This document shows, piece by piece, positions 18,139 through 28,605 of a stretch of 64,000 nucleotides of DNA. The position numbers were made by a program, and so were the translations under genes. The stretch lies in NCBI RefSeq assembly GCF_900187505.1, contig NZ_FYDL01000003.1, positions 62,001-126,000 on the forward strand, written 5' to 3'. This DNA comes from Pseudomonas sp. Irchel s3h17. Lineage in GTDB: Bacteria > Pseudomonadota > Gammaproteobacteria > Pseudomonadales > Pseudomonadaceae. Under the pieces are notes generated by a model. That model was not told where the DNA came from, searched no databases, and worked only from the letters and a program-made list of their open reading frames with translations. Numbering within the stretch: the stretch's first letter is position 1; every line of letters begins with the position of its first letter.

Positions 18139-20701
18139 TTCCCAAGCACAGCCAGAGTCTCTCAGCGAGTACCTGGCCCACCTGCCAATGACCGATGAGC
18201 AGCGCGCCGAGCTGGCGGGCTGCAAGTCCTTCAGCGAGCTGCATGAGCGCCTGTCGTCCAAGGCGTTCGACGAACCGGTCGAGGCTGCACAAGCCTCGGT
18301 GGGTCGTCGACTGACCCTCAATTCCGCGCAGGAGCTGGAGGACGCCGAGATGCTGGCGCTCGACGCCAGCGGTCGGGTGTGCCTGAAGGCCACCCCGCCG
18401 ATTCGTCGGACCAAGGTCGTGCCCGAGCCATGGCGTACCAACATTCTGGTACGTGGCTGGCGGCGGCTGACCGGGCGTACCAATCCGCCGAACCCGCCGA
18501 AAGATGAGCGTGTGTTGCCGGCCGCGCGCTGGCGCACCGTCGGTTCGATCCGTCGCTACATCCTGTTGGTGCTGATGCTCGGCCAGACCATCGTCGCCGG
18601 CTGGTACATGAAAGGCATCATGCCGTACCAGGGCTGGTCGTTCGTCGACCTGGACGAGGTTCTGCATCAACCACTGATGCAAACCGCCACCCAGGTGCTG
18701 CCGTATGCCTTGCAAACCAGCATCCTGATTCTGTTCGGGATTCTGTTCTGCTGGGTCTCGGCCGGTTTCTGGACGGCGCTGATGGGCTTCCTCGAGTTGC
18801 TCACTGGGCACGACAAGTACCGCATCTCCGGTAAAAGCGCCGGTAACGAGCCGATTCCCAAGGACGCTCGTACCGCCTTGGTGATGCCGATCTGCAACGA
18901 AGACGTCCCGCGGGTGTTCGCCGGTTTGCGCGCGACCTTCGAGTCGGTCGCCGCGACCGGTGACCTGGATCGATTCGACTTCTTCGTCCTCAGTGACAGT
19001 AACGACTCCGACATCTGTGTGGCCGAGCAACAGGCCTGGCTGGACGTCTGCCGCGAAGCCAAGGGCTTCGGCAAGATCTTCTATCGCCGCCGTCGCCGCC
19101 GCGTGAAGCGCAAGAGCGGTAACCTCGACGACTTCTGCCGTCGTTGGGGCGGTGACTACAAGTACATGGTCGTGCTCGACGCTGACTCAGTGATGAGCGG
19201 TGAGTGCCTGACCAGTCTGGTGCGCTTGATGGAAGCCACGCCGGACGCCGGGATCATCCAGACCGCGCCGCGTGCGTCGGGCATGGACACCCTGTATGCG
19301 CGGATGCAGCAGTTCGCTACCCGCGTCTACGGCCCGCTGTTCACGGCCGGCCTGCACTTCTGGCAGTTGGGTGAGTCCCACTACTGGGGTCACAACGCGA
19401 TCATCCGCATGAAGCCGTTCATCGAGCACTGCGCCCTGGCGCCGTTGCCCGGTAAAGGTGCCTTTGCGGGGGCCATCCTGTCCCACGACTTCGTTGAAGC
19501 CGCGCTGATGCGCCGTGCCGGCTGGGGCGTGTGGATTGCCTACGACCTGCCGGGCAGCTATGAAGAGCTGCCGCCGAACCTGCTGGATGAGCTCAAGCGT
19601 GACCGTCGCTGGTGCCACGGCAACCTGATGAACTTCCGCCTGTTCCTGGTCAAGGGCATGCACCCGGTGCACCGTGCGGTGTTCCTGACCGGCGTGATGT
19701 CCTACCTGTCGGCACCGCTGTGGTTCTTCTTCCTGGTGTTGTCGACGGCGCTGCTGGCGGTCAACACGCTGATGGAGCCGCAGTACTTCCTGGAGCCGCG
19801 CCAGCTGTATCCGCTGTGGCCGCAATGGCATCCGGACAAGGCCATCGCCCTGTTCTCGACCACCATCGTGCTGCTGTTCCTGCCGAAGTTGCTGAGCATC
19901 ATCCTGATCTGGGCCAAGGGCGCGAAAGAGTTCGGCGGCAAGTTCAAGGTGACGATGTCGATGCTGCTGGAGATGTTGTTCTCCATGCTGCTGGCGCCCG
20001 TGCGGATGATCTTCCACACCCGTTTCGTGCTCGCCGCGTTCCTCGGCTGGGCCGCGACCTGGAACTCGCCACAGCGTGACGACGACTCCACGCCGTGGAG
20101 CGAAGCGGTCAAGCGCCACGGTCCGCAGACCTTGCTGGGCTTCTTCTGGGCCTTGCTGGTGATCTGGCTGAACCCGAGCTTCCTGTGGTGGCTGGTGCCG
20201 ATCGTTGGCTCGCTGATGCTGTCGATCCCGGTGTCGGTGATCTCCAGTCGCGTGGGTCTGGGCCTGAAGTCCCGTGACGAGAGCCTGTTCCTGATTCCCG
20301 AGGAATACAATCCGCCACAGGCCTTGCTGGCGACCGACCAGTACACCCACGAAAACCGTTGGCATGCCCTGAACGACGGCTTTATCCGTGCCGTGGTCGA
20401 CCCGCAGCAGAACGCCCTGGCGTGTGCGCTGGCGACCTCGCGTCACGGTCAGGCCGAGCCGATCGAGTGGCTGCGCACCGAGCGGGTTCGGCATGCCCTG
20501 AAAGTCGGGCCTGCCGGGTTGAACAACCATGACCGCCTGCAACTGCTCAGCGATCCGGTGGCCCTGGCTCGCCTGCATGAGCAGGTCTGGAGCGAAGGCC
20601 ATGCCGAGTGGCTGGGCGCGTGGCGAGACTCGGTGAAAGCCGATCCTCACGCACCGCTGTTGCCGCTCAAACCGGCCATGACCCAGGCGCAACCGGCCTG
20701 A
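18131..20701 (+). CDS. opgH: Glucans biosynthesis glucosyltransferase OpgH (MdoH)
   Basis: OpgH is the inner-membrane family-2 glucosyltransferase that builds the beta-1,2 glucan backbone from UDP-glucose and exports it. The 856-residue protein has an N-terminal cytoplasmic part, membrane segments near residues 140-230, a glycosyltransferase domain with [10 protein letters not shown] and the processive-enzyme motif DRRWCHGNL, and further C-terminal spans ([19 protein letters not shown]). It overlaps opgG by 8 bases and ends at a strong terminator. Confidence 0.96.
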   Translation: MSNSQAQPESLSEYLAHLPMTDEQRAELAGCKSFSELHERLSSKAFDEPVEAAQASVGRRLTLNSAQELEDAEMLALDASGRVCLKATPPIRRTKVVPEPWRTNILVRGWRRLTGRTNPPNPPKDERVLPAARWRTVGSIRRYILLVLMLGQTIVAGWYMKGIMPYQGWSFVDLDEVLHQPLMQTATQVLPYALQTSILILFGILFCWVSAGFWTALMGFLELLTGHDKYRISGKSAGNEPIPKDARTALVMPICNEDVPRVFAGLRATFESVAATGDLDRFDFFVLSDSNDSDICVAEQQAWLDVCREAKGFGKIFYRRRRRRVKRKSGNLDDFCRRWGGDYKYMVVLDADSVMSGECLTSLVRLMEATPDAGIIQTAPRASGMDTLYARMQQFATRVYGPLFTAGLHFWQLGESHYWGHNAIIRMKPFIEHCALAPLPGKGAFAGAILSHDFVEAALMRRAGWGVWIAYDLPGSYEELPPNLLDELKRDRRWCHGNLMNFRLFLVKGMHPVHRAVFLTGVMSYLSAPLWFFFLVLSTALLAVNTLMEPQYFLEPRQLYPLWPQWHPDKAIALFSTTIVLLFLPKLLSIILIWAKGAKEFGGKFKVTMSMLLEMLFSMLLAPVRMIFHTRFVLAAFLGWAATWNSPQRDDDSTPWSEAVKRHGPQTLLGFFWALLVIWLNPSFLWWLVPIVGSLMLSIPVSVISSRVGLGLKSRDESLFLIPEEYNPPQALLATDQYTHENRWHALNDGFIRAVVDPQQNALACALATSRHGQAEPIEWLRTERVRHALKVGPAGLNNHDRLQLLSDPVALARLHEQVWSEGHAEWLGAWRDSVKADPHAPLLPLKPAMTQAQPA

Positions 20702-20706
20702 TGAGA

Positions 20707-20736
20707 AAGCCCCGCTAACCCGCGGGGCTTTTTTTT
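20707..20736 (+). terminator. Intrinsic terminator after opgGH
   Basis: AAGCCCCGC, a 6-base loop and GCGGGGCTT form a 9-base GC-rich stem followed by a run of eight T in all. Confidence 0.93.
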
Positions 20737-20756
20737 AGCGGATTTTCTGTAACCCC

Positions 20757-20784
20757 TTGTGCAAACGGCCGAGTGCGTTAGCAT
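20757..20784 (+). promoter_or_regulatory. Candidate sigma-70 promoter for the amino-acid ABC operon
   Basis: TTGTGC and TAGCAT are separated by 16 bases, just after the opgH terminator and about 105 bases before the binding-protein start. The match is moderate. Confidence 0.35.
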
Positions 20785-20890
20785 CGCTCCCTTCCTTGGT
20801 ACGCCCGGACAACTTTTTGTCCGTATCTGCCGGTTTTCCAAAGGAAAACGGCGATTTGCGCGCCTTACTACAAAAAGATTGGGGACTTTG

Positions 20891-21691
20891 ATGATGAAGA
20901 AGTATCTCTCGATGCTGCTGCTCGGCGTCACGGCACTGGTTGCAGTCAACGCGGCGCAAGCCGGTGCCATCGACGACGCGGTCAAGCGCGGCACGCTGAA
21001 AGTCGGCATGGACCCGACCTACATGCCGTTCGAAATGACCAACAAGCGCGGCGAAATCATCGGCTTCGAAGTCGATCTCCTCAAGGCCATGACCAAGGCC
21101 ATGGGCGTCAAGCTGGAGCTGGTGTCCACCGGCTATGACGGGATCATCCCGGCCCTGTTGACCGACAAGTTCGACATGATCGGCAGCGGCATGACCCTGA
21201 CCCAGGAACGCAACCTGCGCCTGAACTTCAGCGAACCCTTCATCGTGGTCGGCCAGACCCTGCTGATCCGCAAGGAACTGGAAGGCACTATCAAGTCCTA
21301 CAAAGACCTGAACACCGCGGACTACCGTATCACCTCCAAGCTGGGCACCACCGGCGAGATGGTCGCCAGGAAGCTGATCTCCAAGGCCAAGTACCACGGC
21401 TACGACAACGAGCAGGAAGCCGTGCTCGACGTGGTCAACGGCAAGGCCGATGCCTTTATCTACGACGCACCGTACAACGTGGTCGCGGTCAACAAGGTTG
21501 GCAACGGCAAGCTGGTATTCCTCGACAAGCCGTTCACCTACGAGCCACTGGCCTTCGGTCTGAAGAAGGGCGACTACGACAGCCTCAACTTCATCAACAA
21601 CTTCCTGCACCAGATCCACGAAGACGGCACCTACGATCGCATCCATGACAAGTGGTTCAAAGACACCGCTTGGCAAAAAGACATGGAATAA
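20891..21691 (+). CDS. Polar amino-acid ABC transporter substrate-binding protein
   Basis: This 266-residue binding protein belongs to the family-3 solute-binding proteins (HisJ/GlnH-like). The signal peptide MMKKYLSMLLLGVTALVAV ends at AAQAGA. The start of the mature domain reads VGMDPTYMPFEMTNKRGEIIGFEVDL, with GSGMTLTQERNLRLNFSEPF, typical of amino-acid binding. I start at ATG 20891 because earlier codons are not signal-like; ATG 20894 is equally possible. A permease and ATPase follow, with a REP doublet between. The ligand cannot be told from sequence alone. Confidence 0.9.
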   Translation: MMKKYLSMLLLGVTALVAVNAAQAGAIDDAVKRGTLKVGMDPTYMPFEMTNKRGEIIGFEVDLLKAMTKAMGVKLELVSTGYDGIIPALLTDKFDMIGSGMTLTQERNLRLNFSEPFIVVGQTLLIRKELEGTIKSYKDLNTADYRITSKLGTTGEMVARKLISKAKYHGYDNEQEAVLDVVNGKADAFIYDAPYNVVAVNKVGNGKLVFLDKPFTYEPLAFGLKKGDYDSLNFINNFLHQIHEDGTYDRIHDKWFKDTAWQKDME

Positions 21692-21701
21692 GGCTGGTCT
21701 T

Positions 21702-21833
21702 TGTGGTGAGGGAGCTTGCTCCCGCTCGGCTGCGAAGCAGTCGTAAACCGGTTGACTCGTTCTACCCGACGTTGCGCGGTGGCTGATTTCAGGGCCGCTT
21801 CGCACCCCAGCGGGAGCAAGCTCCCTCGCCACA
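21702..21833. repeat. REP/REPIN element between binding-protein and permease genes
   Basis: The left arm starts TGTGGTGAGGGAGCTTGCTC at 21702, and the inverted right arm ends CTCCCTCGCCACA at 21833. It begins 10 bases after the binding-protein stop, so it lies in the message of the ABC operon. Confidence 0.88.
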
Positions 21834-21873
21834 GAGGGAGCGGGCGCCCTGATCGTTATGGATTTACCCTTAA

Positions 21874-22833
21874 ATGAAACATAAAAAAGCCCAATGGCCC
21901 TGGCACGTGCTGACCGTGCTGGTGCTGATCGGCATGGCCGGCGCGCTGTATTACGCCACCTCGCTGATGTCCTACGAGTGGCGCTGGAACCGTGTGCCGC
22001 AGTACTTCGCCTACCACGCCGAAGAAACCCAGCGTGCCGCCGACATCTCCACCGTCAGTGAACTGGTGCGCAAAGGCGACAAAGCGCAAGTGACCTTGCG
22101 CAACGATGCCGGCACCGAACAAGTGCTGACGGTCGACGACAACAGCCTGCAAGTGGCCCGTGGCGACGATGTGGCCGAGGGTGACGTGATTGGTGTCACC
22201 CGGCATTGGGCCGCGGGGCCGCTGATGTGGGGGCTGTGGACAACGCTGTGGCTGTCGGTGGTGTCGGGCGTGCTCGGGCTGCTGATCGGGCTGGCAACGG
22301 GCCTGTGCCGGCTGTCGAACAACCCGACCCTGCGTGACCTGTCGATCGTCTACATCGAACTGGTGCGCGGTACGCCGCTGCTGGTGCAGATCTTCATTTT
22401 CTACTTCTTTATCGGCACGGTGCTGAACCTGTCCCGCGAATTCGCCGGGATCGCCGCGCTGTCGCTGTTCACCGGTGCCTATGTGGCCGAGATCATTCGT
22501 TCCGGCGTACAGTCGATTGCCCGTGGGCAGAACGAAGCCGCTCGCTCGCTGGGCCTGAATGCCAGCCAGTCGATGCGCCACGTGGTGCTGCCGCAGGCGT
22601 TCAAGCGCGTGCTGCCGCCGTTGGCGGGGCAGTTCATCAGCCTGGTCAAGGACACCTCGCTGGTGTCGGTGATCGCCATCACCGAGCTGCTCAAAAGCGG
22701 CCGTGAAGTCATCACCACCTCGTTCTCGCCGTTCGAAATCCTGTTCTGCGTGGCCGGTCTGTACCTGTTGATCAACCTGCCGCTGTCGAAAATGGCCAGC
22801 CGGCTTGAGCGGAGGCTCGCGCAAAGTGATTGA
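21874..22833 (+). CDS. Amino-acid ABC transporter permease
   Basis: The 319-residue permease is of the HisM/GlnP family. One N-terminal span ([19 protein letters not shown]) is followed by an unusually long hydrophilic segment (about residues 35-110), probably periplasmic, then the conserved transport core starting [16 protein letters not shown]. The docking loop reads [22 protein letters not shown]. Its end overlaps the ATPase gene by 8 bases. The extra periplasmic segment is longer than in most GlnP proteins. Confidence 0.9.
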   Translation: MKHKKAQWPWHVLTVLVLIGMAGALYYATSLMSYEWRWNRVPQYFAYHAEETQRAADISTVSELVRKGDKAQVTLRNDAGTEQVLTVDDNSLQVARGDDVAEGDVIGVTRHWAAGPLMWGLWTTLWLSVVSGVLGLLIGLATGLCRLSNNPTLRDLSIVYIELVRGTPLLVQIFIFYFFIGTVLNLSREFAGIAALSLFTGAYVAEIIRSGVQSIARGQNEAARSLGLNASQSMRHVVLPQAFKRVLPPLAGQFISLVKDTSLVSVIAITELLKSGREVITTSFSPFEILFCVAGLYLLINLPLSKMASRLERRLAQSD

Positions 22834-23560
22834 AGTCCGCGATCTGATAAAAGTCTTCGATACCCGTGGCCAGGTGGTTCGCGCGGTGGATAACGTCACC
22901 ACCCAGGTGGCCAAGGGCGAAGTGCTGGTGGTGATTGGTCCGTCCGGTTCCGGCAAGTCGACCTTCCTGCGTTGCCTCAATGGCCTGGAGGAGTTCGACT
23001 CGGGTTCGGTGAGCATCGACGGCCTGCAACTGGCCGACCCGAAAACCGACGTCAACGCCTATCGCCGTGAAGTCGGCATGGTGTTCCAGCACTTCAACCT
23101 GTTCCCGCACATGACCGTGCTGGAAAACCTCTGCCTGGCGCAGAAGGTCGTGCGCAAGCGCGGCAAGAAGGAGCGCGAGGCCAAGGCCATGGCGCTGCTG
23201 GAAAAGGTCGGTATTGCGCAGAAGGCCCACGAGTTCCCGTCACGCCTGTCCGGCGGTCAGCAACAGCGGGTGGCAATCGCCCGGGCATTGGCGATGGAGC
23301 CCAAGGTCATGTTGTTCGATGAACCGACCTCGGCGCTCGACCCGGAAATGGTCGGCGAAGTGTTGGACGTGATGAAGACCCTGGCCGTGGAAGGCATGAC
23401 CATGGTCTGCGTCACCCACGAGATGGGCTTTGCCCGGGAAGTGGCGGACCGGGTGCTGTTCTTCGATCACGGCAAATTGCTGGAAGACGCCTCGCCGGCC
23501 GAGTTCTTCGATGCACCGAAGGACCCGCGGGCACAGGCGTTCTTGCGCCAGGTCCTGTAA
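22826..23560 (+). CDS. Amino-acid ABC transporter ATP-binding protein
   Basis: This 244-residue ATPase is GlnQ/HisP-like, with Walker [10 protein letters not shown], signature [15 protein letters not shown], Walker [21 protein letters not shown] and [12 protein letters not shown] chose GTG 22826 because GGAGG lies 10 bases upstream and the length fits the family; an in-frame TTG at 22805 would add seven residues with no better site. The start overlaps the permease stop by 8 bases. Confidence 0.92.
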   Translation: MIEVRDLIKVFDTRGQVVRAVDNVTTQVAKGEVLVVIGPSGSGKSTFLRCLNGLEEFDSGSVSIDGLQLADPKTDVNAYRREVGMVFQHFNLFPHMTVLENLCLAQKVVRKRGKKEREAKAMALLEKVGIAQKAHEFPSRLSGGQQQRVAIARALAMEPKVMLFDEPTSALDPEMVGEVLDVMKTLAVEGMTMVCVTHEMGFAREVADRVLFFDHGKLLEDASPAEFFDAPKDPRAQAFLRQVL

Positions 23561-23569
23561 CGACGTCGC

Positions 23570-23599
23570 CCCTGAGCGTTCCCGTGGGAATGCTCAGGG
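23570..23599. terminator. Hairpin after the amino-acid ABC operon
   Basis: CCCTGAGCGTTCCC and GGGAATGCTCAGGG form a long stem with one G-T pair and a tiny loop, 9 bases after the ATPase stop. There is no proper T tract, so termination efficiency is uncertain. Confidence 0.5.
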
Positions 23600-23697
23600 A
23601 CTCCCTTCGTTCACCGATTCAGCGTGAAGCGCTAAATCGCCGAATGGTTCGTACGTTCATTCAAGGGTCGGCAATAAATCCACGGAGCGGTAAACAC

Positions 23698-24168
23698 ATG
23701 GAATGTATCTTTTGCACAATGCTCGCCGGCCAGGCGCCGATGCACCTGATCTGGGAAGACGATGCCCATGCGGCCTTCCTGTCCAGCCGTCCTAACACCC
23801 CGGGTTTTTCGGTCGTCGTGCCCAAGCAGCACGTTGGCAGCTATGCGTTTGCCCAGTCTGACGAGGTACTGGCGGGGCTGATGATCGCGGCCAAGAAAGT
23901 GGCGCTGTTGATCGACCGGGCACTTCCGGGCGTCGGCCGAACCGGCCTGATGCTTGAGGGCTATGGCATTGACCATTTGCACGCCAAGCTCTTCCCCATG
24001 CACGGCACAGGCGACTCAAGCGCCTTCAAGCCCATCAGCTCCAACGTCGACAAGTTCTTCGAGCGCTACGAAGGCTATATCTCGTCCCATGATTTCAAGG
24101 GCGAAACCACCCAGGATCTGGCGAGCATGGCGCGGCATATACGTCGGGTTGGCGGGTTCGAAGCCTGA
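23698..24168 (+). CDS. HIT domain protein (histidine-triad-like nucleotide hydrolase)
   Basis: The 156-residue protein starts MECIFCTMLAGQAPMHLIWED, typical of HIT proteins, and carries GYGIDHLHAKLFPMHG near residue 95. The classic triad is His-x-His-x-His; here the third position is Lys (HLHAK), while the middle His that normally attacks the nucleotide phosphate remains. It probably acts on dinucleoside polyphosphates or nucleotidyl adducts. I start at ATG 23698 because the domain begins there; the upstream in-frame region lacks a ribosome site. Confidence 0.88.
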   Translation: MECIFCTMLAGQAPMHLIWEDDAHAAFLSSRPNTPGFSVVVPKQHVGSYAFAQSDEVLAGLMIAAKKVALLIDRALPGVGRTGLMLEGYGIDHLHAKLFPMHGTGDSSAFKPISSNVDKFFERYEGYISSHDFKGETTQDLASMARHIRRVGGFEA

Positions 24169-24196
24169 GCCGGTGCCAGGCTCCTCACTCGAGCGG

Positions 24197-26113
24197 TCAG
24201 ACCTTGAACTTGCCCACCAGCATCTGCAGGTGGGTACCCAGTCGCGCCAACTCGATACTGGAGGCTGCTGTCTCCTCACTGGCGGCCGAGGTCTGCTCGG
24301 ACACATCGCGCACGTTCAGCACGCTGCGGTTGATCTCTTCGGCCACGGCGCTTTGTTGCTCGGCCGCGGCGGCTATCTGCTGGTTCATCGCCTGAATCGT
24401 TGAAACGGTGCGGGTGATGTTGTCCAGCGAGCTTCCGGCGCGACGGGTCAACTCGACGCTGCTGTCGGTCAGGCTGCGGCTGTTGTCCAGGATGGTGGCG
24501 ACCTGTTGGGTGCCGCTCTGAAGGCCGACGATCAGCTCCTCAATCTCTTCGGTGGACTTCTGGGTGCGTTGCGCCAGGCTTCGCACTTCATCGGCGACCA
24601 CGGCAAAGCCCCGGCCGGCTTCACCGGCTCGCGCGGCCTCGATGGCGGCGTTGAGGGCCAGCAGGTTGGTTTGCTGGGCCACGGACTTGATCACGTCCAG
24701 GACGCTGCCGATCTTGTCGCTCTCGCGCTTCAGATCGCCCATGGCGACCGTGGAGTGGCCGACCTCGGTCGCCAGGCGCTCGATCTGGGCGATGGCTTGG
24801 CCGACCACCTTGTCACCTTCACGGGCCTGCTGGTCGGCGGCGACAGCGGCTTCGGAGGCTTCCTCGGCGTTGCGCGCGACTTCCTGGACGGTGGCGGCCA
24901 TTTCGTTCATGGCGGTGGCCACCTGGTCGGTTTCCACCTTCTGGCTGTTGACCCCGGCGCTGGTTTGCTCGGTCACGGCGGAGAGTTCTTCGGCGGCGCT
25001 GGCAATCTGCGTCACGCCATCGCTGATACCCCCGATCAGTTCGCGCAGGCCGACGCTCATGCTCTGCATGGCGCGTTGCAACTGGCCCAGTTCGTCGCGG
25101 CGTTGCGAAATGAGGTTGTGGGTCAGGTCGCCAGCGGCAATGCGCTCGGCGACCTTGAGGGTCTGGGTCAGCGGGATGATGATCTGCCGGGTAATGGCCC
25201 AGGCGGCGAGCAGGCCGACCACCAGCGCCAGCACGGTAGCCAGCAGCAGGGTGTTCTTGGCGTGGGTGGCGTCAGTGTCGCGCACGACGGTCTGCGAGGT
25301 GGTGAGTCGTTTGCTCAGGTCCATCAGCAGGTCACCCTGGCCGGACATGTCCTTGAGGGCCGTGGCGCTGGCCTGTTGGGCGTCGCGAAACCGGTCGACG
25401 GCGGCGCGGTAGCCGATCAGCGCGTCGCTGGCCTGTTGCAGGTTGCCGACGTGCTGCTCCGGCAGTTGCCCGGGCAGGGCCTTGAGGTACTTCAGGGCAT
25501 TGTCGATGGCGTCGAATGCCGGTTGCTGGGCCTCGACCTTGCCGCTGTAGGTGTAGCCGCGCACCTGGAAGCGCGCTTGCTGGAGCAGCTTGCCGAGCTC
25601 GACGACCGTGTTGAACTGGCTGACGTTATCGCCCTGCAGCAGGGCTTTTTCGACCTCGGCCACGCGGGCCACGGCATGGTCGGCGGTGGCGCCGAGCTGG
25701 GCGCGGGCGGCTTCGCGGTTGGCGGTGGCCTGGGTCATGTCGGCAAAGGCGTGCCGGTATTCGCTGACGGCCTCCCGTTGCTGGTTGAGCAGGGCCAGGT
25801 CAGCCGGTTGCTCAATCATCGCCAGTGCGCTTTTGAGGCCGCTGTCGAGCTTGTTCAGCAGGTCGCTCACGGCAGCGGGGCCTTGTTCACCACGGCGCAT
25901 TTCATAGTCGATGCGGGCGATACGCAGGTCTTTGGTCAGCTCGTTGAGGCTGGAGATGTAACCCAGCTTGTCACCCCGGCTGATGATGCTGCTCATGCCC
26001 GACCAGCCGTTGACAGTGATCAACAGGGTCAACAGCAGAACCAGGCCAAAGCCAATGCCCAGCTTGCGATTGACGCTCACGTTTCCAAGATTCTCGGCTA
26101 ACCAACGGTACAT
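24197..26113 (-). CDS. Methyl-accepting chemotaxis protein with HBM-type sensor domain
   Basis: The 638-residue chemoreceptor has an N-terminal membrane span (about residues 18-37), a periplasmic domain of about 245 residues rich in helix, a second span (about 288-307), HAMP, and a signalling domain with the tip [18 protein letters not shown]. The large sensor, with [10 protein letters not shown] and [12 protein letters not shown], resembles the helical bimodular (HBM) domain of P. putida McpS, which senses TCA intermediates; the ligand here is not determinable. The C terminus ends GKFKV with no receptor-tethering pentapeptide. A sigma-28 type promoter lies at 26156-26182. Confidence 0.92.
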   Translation of the reverse strand: MYRWLAENLGNVSVNRKLGIGFGLVLLLTLLITVNGWSGMSSIISRGDKLGYISSLNELTKDLRIARIDYEMRRGEQGPAAVSDLLNKLDSGLKSALAMIEQPADLALLNQQREAVSEYRHAFADMTQATANREAARAQLGATADHAVARVAEVEKALLQGDNVSQFNTVVELGKLLQQARFQVRGYTYSGKVEAQQPAFDAIDNALKYLKALPGQLPEQHVGNLQQASDALIGYRAAVDRFRDAQQASATALKDMSGQGDLLMDLSKRLTTSQTVVRDTDATHAKNTLLLATVLALVVGLLAAWAITRQIIIPLTQTLKVAERIAAGDLTHNLISQRRDELGQLQRAMQSMSVGLRELIGGISDGVTQIASAAEELSAVTEQTSAGVNSQKVETDQVATAMNEMAATVQEVARNAEEASEAAVAADQQAREGDKVVGQAIAQIERLATEVGHSTVAMGDLKRESDKIGSVLDVIKSVAQQTNLLALNAAIEAARAGEAGRGFAVVADEVRSLAQRTQKSTEEIEELIVGLQSGTQQVATILDNSRSLTDSSVELTRRAGSSLDNITRTVSTIQAMNQQIAAAAEQQSAVAEEINRSVLNVRDVSEQTSAASEETAASSIELARLGTHLQMLVGKFKV

Positions 26114-26155
26114 GCGACGACTCCCCGGGGACCACTATTTGGACTTATGGGGACT

Positions 26156-26182
26156 GTATCGGCCGTGTGGCGTGGATCTATA
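26156..26182 (-). promoter_or_regulatory. Sigma-28 (FliA) promoter of the HBM chemoreceptor
   Basis: On the minus strand TATA, a 15-base spacer and GCCGATAC match the flagellar consensus TAAA-N15-GCCGATAA at 10 of 12 positions with the right spacing. The predicted start gives a leader of about 35 bases before ATG 26113. Confidence 0.72.
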
Positions 26183-26212
26183 GAGCGGTGGGATTTTCAG
26201 ATGGCAATCATG

Positions 26213-26330
26213 TGTGGCGAGGGCGCTTGCTCCCGCTCGGCGGCGCAGCCGTTGTCATCCGAGACATTGTCCGTGCAATGAAAAACGGTGGCCGCTGCGC
26301 GCCCAGGCGGGAGCAAGCTCCCTCGCCACA
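26213..26330. repeat. REP/REPIN element between the chemoreceptor and rsmE
   Basis: The left arm TGTGGCGAGGGCGCTTGCTC and the right arm GAGCAAGCTCCCTCGCCACA are inverted copies of the recurring REP, with one difference in the left arm. It lies between the rsmE stop and the promoter of the chemoreceptor. Confidence 0.87.
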
Positions 26331-26346
26331 GGGATAGTGTTTGAAT

Positions 26347-27054
26347 CTAAAAGAGACGTGCCAGCAGTGCGGTGACGGCGGTTTCAACCCGCAGGATGCG
26401 TTCGCCGAGCTGTACCGGTTGCAGGCCGGCCTTGCCCAGCAGATCGATTTCGTAGGGGATCCAGCCGCCTTCCGGGCCGATGGCCAGGGTAACCGGCTCG
26501 TCCAGCCCGCGTGGGCAGGGCGGGAAGTTGCCCGGATGACCGACCAGCCCCAGGGTGCCGTCCGTGATGGCGGGCAGACGGTCCTCGACGAAGGGCTTGA
26601 AGCGCTTTTCGATGACGATTTCCGGCAACACACTGTCGCGAGCCTGCTCCAGCCCCAGGATCAGTTGCTCGCGAATGGCTTCGGGCTCCAGGAACGGCGT
26701 CTGCCAGAAGCTTTTCTCCACCCGGTAGCTGTTGACCAGTACCACCCGTGGCACACCCATGGTGGCGACGGTCTGGAACACGCGACGCAGCATCTTCGGC
26801 CGCGGCAGGGCCAGGATCAGGGTCAGTGGCAGCTTGGCCGGCGGTAGCTGGTCGAGCGTGACCCGCAGCTCTGCTTCCGCCGGTTCCAGGCGCAACACCT
26901 CGGCCGACCCCATCAGCCCGCCGATCCGTCCGACGCGCATGCTGTCACCCACTTCACAGCGGTGGACTTCCTGCATATGGGTCAGCCGCCGATCACGCAG
27001 GATCACCCGGTCGGCCGCAATGAAATCGGCCTCTTCAAGGAGCAGCAGGTTCAC
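26347..27054 (-). CDS. rsmE: 16S rRNA (uracil-1498-N3)-methyltransferase
   Basis: RsmE methylates U1498 of 16S rRNA with S-adenosylmethionine. The 235-residue protein is a SPOUT-family enzyme: an N-terminal PUA-like part ([32 protein letters not shown]) and a knotted C-terminal half with [18 protein letters not shown] and [11 protein letters not shown] followed by [12 protein letters not shown], the cofactor loop. Its start overlaps the tatC stop by 4 bases, so it is the last gene of the tat run. Confidence 0.94.
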   Translation of the reverse strand: MNLLLLEEADFIAADRVILRDRRLTHMQEVHRCEVGDSMRVGRIGGLMGSAEVLRLEPAEAELRVTLDQLPPAKLPLTLILALPRPKMLRRVFQTVATMGVPRVVLVNSYRVEKSFWQTPFLEPEAIREQLILGLEQARDSVLPEIVIEKRFKPFVEDRLPAITDGTLGLVGHPGNFPPCPRGLDEPVTLAIGPEGGWIPYEIDLLGKAGLQPVQLGERILRVETAVTALLARLF

Positions 27055-27845
27055 GGTTGGGTCGCTGGTGGCTGGTCGTTGTGATCGTCAGCCGGCTGGT
27101 CGTCCGGGTGCGTGCCGCGTTTACTGATCAGGCTGCCAAACAGGATGCCCACTTCGAACAGCATCCACATCGGCACGGCCAGCAGGGTCTGGGAGAAGAT
27201 GTCCGGCGGGGTGAGGATCATGCCGACCACGAAGCAGCCGATGATCACGTACGGTCGGATCTTCTTCAGGTAGGCGACGTCGACCACGCCGATCCACACC
27301 AGCAGCACCACGGCCACCGGGATCTCGAACGCCACGCCAAAGGCGAAGAACAGCGTCATGACGAAATCGAGGTAGCTGGTGATATCGGTCATCATCTCCA
27401 CCCCGGCCGGGGTGGCGGCGGCGAAGAACTTGAAGATCAGCGGGAACACCAGGAAGTAGGCGAAGGCCATGCCGGCGTAGAACAGCACGATGCTCGACAC
27501 CAGCAACGGCACGGCGATGCGCTTCTCATGCTTGTACAGGCCTGGCGCGATGAAGCCCCAGATCTGATGCAGGATCACCGGGATCGCCAGGAACAGCGAA
27601 ACCATCATCGTCAGCTTCAACGGCGTCAGGAACGGCGATGAGACGTCGGTGGCGATCATCGTCGCGCCAGCGGGCAGGTACGCACGCAGCGGCGTCGAGA
27701 CGAAGGTGTAGATCTGCTGGGTGAAGGCAAACAGCCCGGCGAAGATCAGGAAAATCGCCGCGACACAGCGCAGCAGGCGAGTGCGCAACTCGGTGAGGTG
27801 CGAAACCAGCGGCATGTGCTGGTCGTTCTCTGGAATATCGCTCAT
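27051..27845 (-). CDS. tatC: Sec-independent protein translocase TatC
   Basis: TatC is the polytopic receptor of the twin-arginine export pathway for folded proteins. The 264-residue protein has six hydrophobic spans, the N-terminal [16 protein letters not shown], and [25 protein letters not shown] with the conserved LHQ region. The tail is hydrophilic and acidic. Its ATG overlaps the tatB stop by 4 bases. Confidence 0.96.
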   Translation of the reverse strand: MSDIPENDQHMPLVSHLTELRTRLLRCVAAIFLIFAGLFAFTQQIYTFVSTPLRAYLPAGATMIATDVSSPFLTPLKLTMMVSLFLAIPVILHQIWGFIAPGLYKHEKRIAVPLLVSSIVLFYAGMAFAYFLVFPLIFKFFAAATPAGVEMMTDITSYLDFVMTLFFAFGVAFEIPVAVVLLVWIGVVDVAYLKKIRPYVIIGCFVVGMILTPPDIFSQTLLAVPMWMLFEVGILFGSLISKRGTHPDDQPADDHNDQPPATQP

Positions 27846-28291
27846 GGGGCTCGCGGCGGCAGTGTTGGGTCGTGGGGGGCAGGCGCTGGAGTGGCCGCCG
27901 CGGGAGTAACGGGTGCGATCGGTGCTGCCGGTGCTTCGGCCACGACCGCTGGCGACACTTCGGCCGGTGCAACGACAGGCGTAGCCAGGGCGGCAGGTGC
28001 AATCGACTGCTCGGCCACCGATACAAAGGGGGTCGGTTGCTGCTGGACGGGCGTGAGGATTTTACGGGCCTCCTGCTCCAGCGACAGAATGTGCTCGTTG
28101 TGCAGCTGCCGGCGAATTTCGTCGGCGCCGATTTCACGCTCAACTTCCTGTTTGATCGCGTTGAAGCTGCGCTTGAGCCGTCCGACCCACAGGCCGGCGG
28201 TGCGCGCAGCGCCCGGCAGACGCTCGGGACCCAGCACCAGCAGGGCAACGAGGCCGACAAGCAGCAATTCAGTGAAGCTGATACCGAACAT
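27842..28291 (-). CDS. tatB: Sec-independent protein translocase TatB
   Basis: The 149-residue TatB begins [26 protein letters not shown], the single span and Gly-Pro hinge of the family, then an amphipathic helix ([20 protein letters not shown]). The C-terminal half is a low-complexity Pro/Ala-rich tail. I start at ATG 28291; an in-frame extension to 28348 overlaps tatA and lacks the family N terminus. It works with TatC in substrate recognition. Confidence 0.95.
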   Translation of the reverse strand: MFGISFTELLLVGLVALLVLGPERLPGAARTAGLWVGRLKRSFNAIKQEVEREIGADEIRRQLHNEHILSLEQEARKILTPVQQQPTPFVSVAEQSIAPAALATPVVAPAEVSPAVVAEAPAAPIAPVTPAAATPAPAPHDPTLPPRAP

Positions 28292-28301
28292 TAGTCTGTG
28301 C

Positions 28302-28580
28302 TCACGAGTCTTTGCGGGTCGGCTCTTGGACTTTCTGGGCCTGCACATCGATGGTGTGCGGCTCGTTCAGGGTCGAGGCGTGTGGCTGCACGGGCGGTGC
28401 TGGTTGCGCGGTTGGCGCAGCGCCGGGCTCGGCAGGCTTTTCGTCGTCATTCATGGCCTTGCGAAAGCCCTTGATCGACTCACCGACGTCGGTGCCGAGG
28501 TTTTTCAGTTTCTTGGTGCCGAACACCAGTACCACGACGACCAGGATGACGACCCAGTGTTTCCAGTCAAAAATGCCCAT
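28302..28580 (-). CDS. tatA: Sec-independent protein translocase TatA
   Basis: The 92-residue protein starts [29 protein letters not shown], a short membrane span, the FGxKKL hinge and an amphipathic helix ([14 protein letters not shown]), followed by a polar tail. TatA oligomers form the passage for folded proteins. It lies 10 bases before tatB and 25 after hisE on the same strand, so hisIE and tatABC probably share a transcript. Confidence 0.96.
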   Translation of the reverse strand: MGIFDWKHWVVILVVVVLVFGTKKLKNLGTDVGESIKGFRKAMNDDEKPAEPGAAPTAQPAPPVQPHASTLNEPHTIDVQAQKVQEPTRKDS

Positions 28581-28605
28581 GTTGCTGCTCCTCTCAAATA
28601 GTTGT

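Noticed and set aside
21702..21833. Recurring palindromes considered as a CRISPR array or insertion sequence
   Set aside because: Copies are dispersed singly between genes, are inverted instead of tandem, have no spacers of uniform size and no transposase; they fit REP/REPIN elements.
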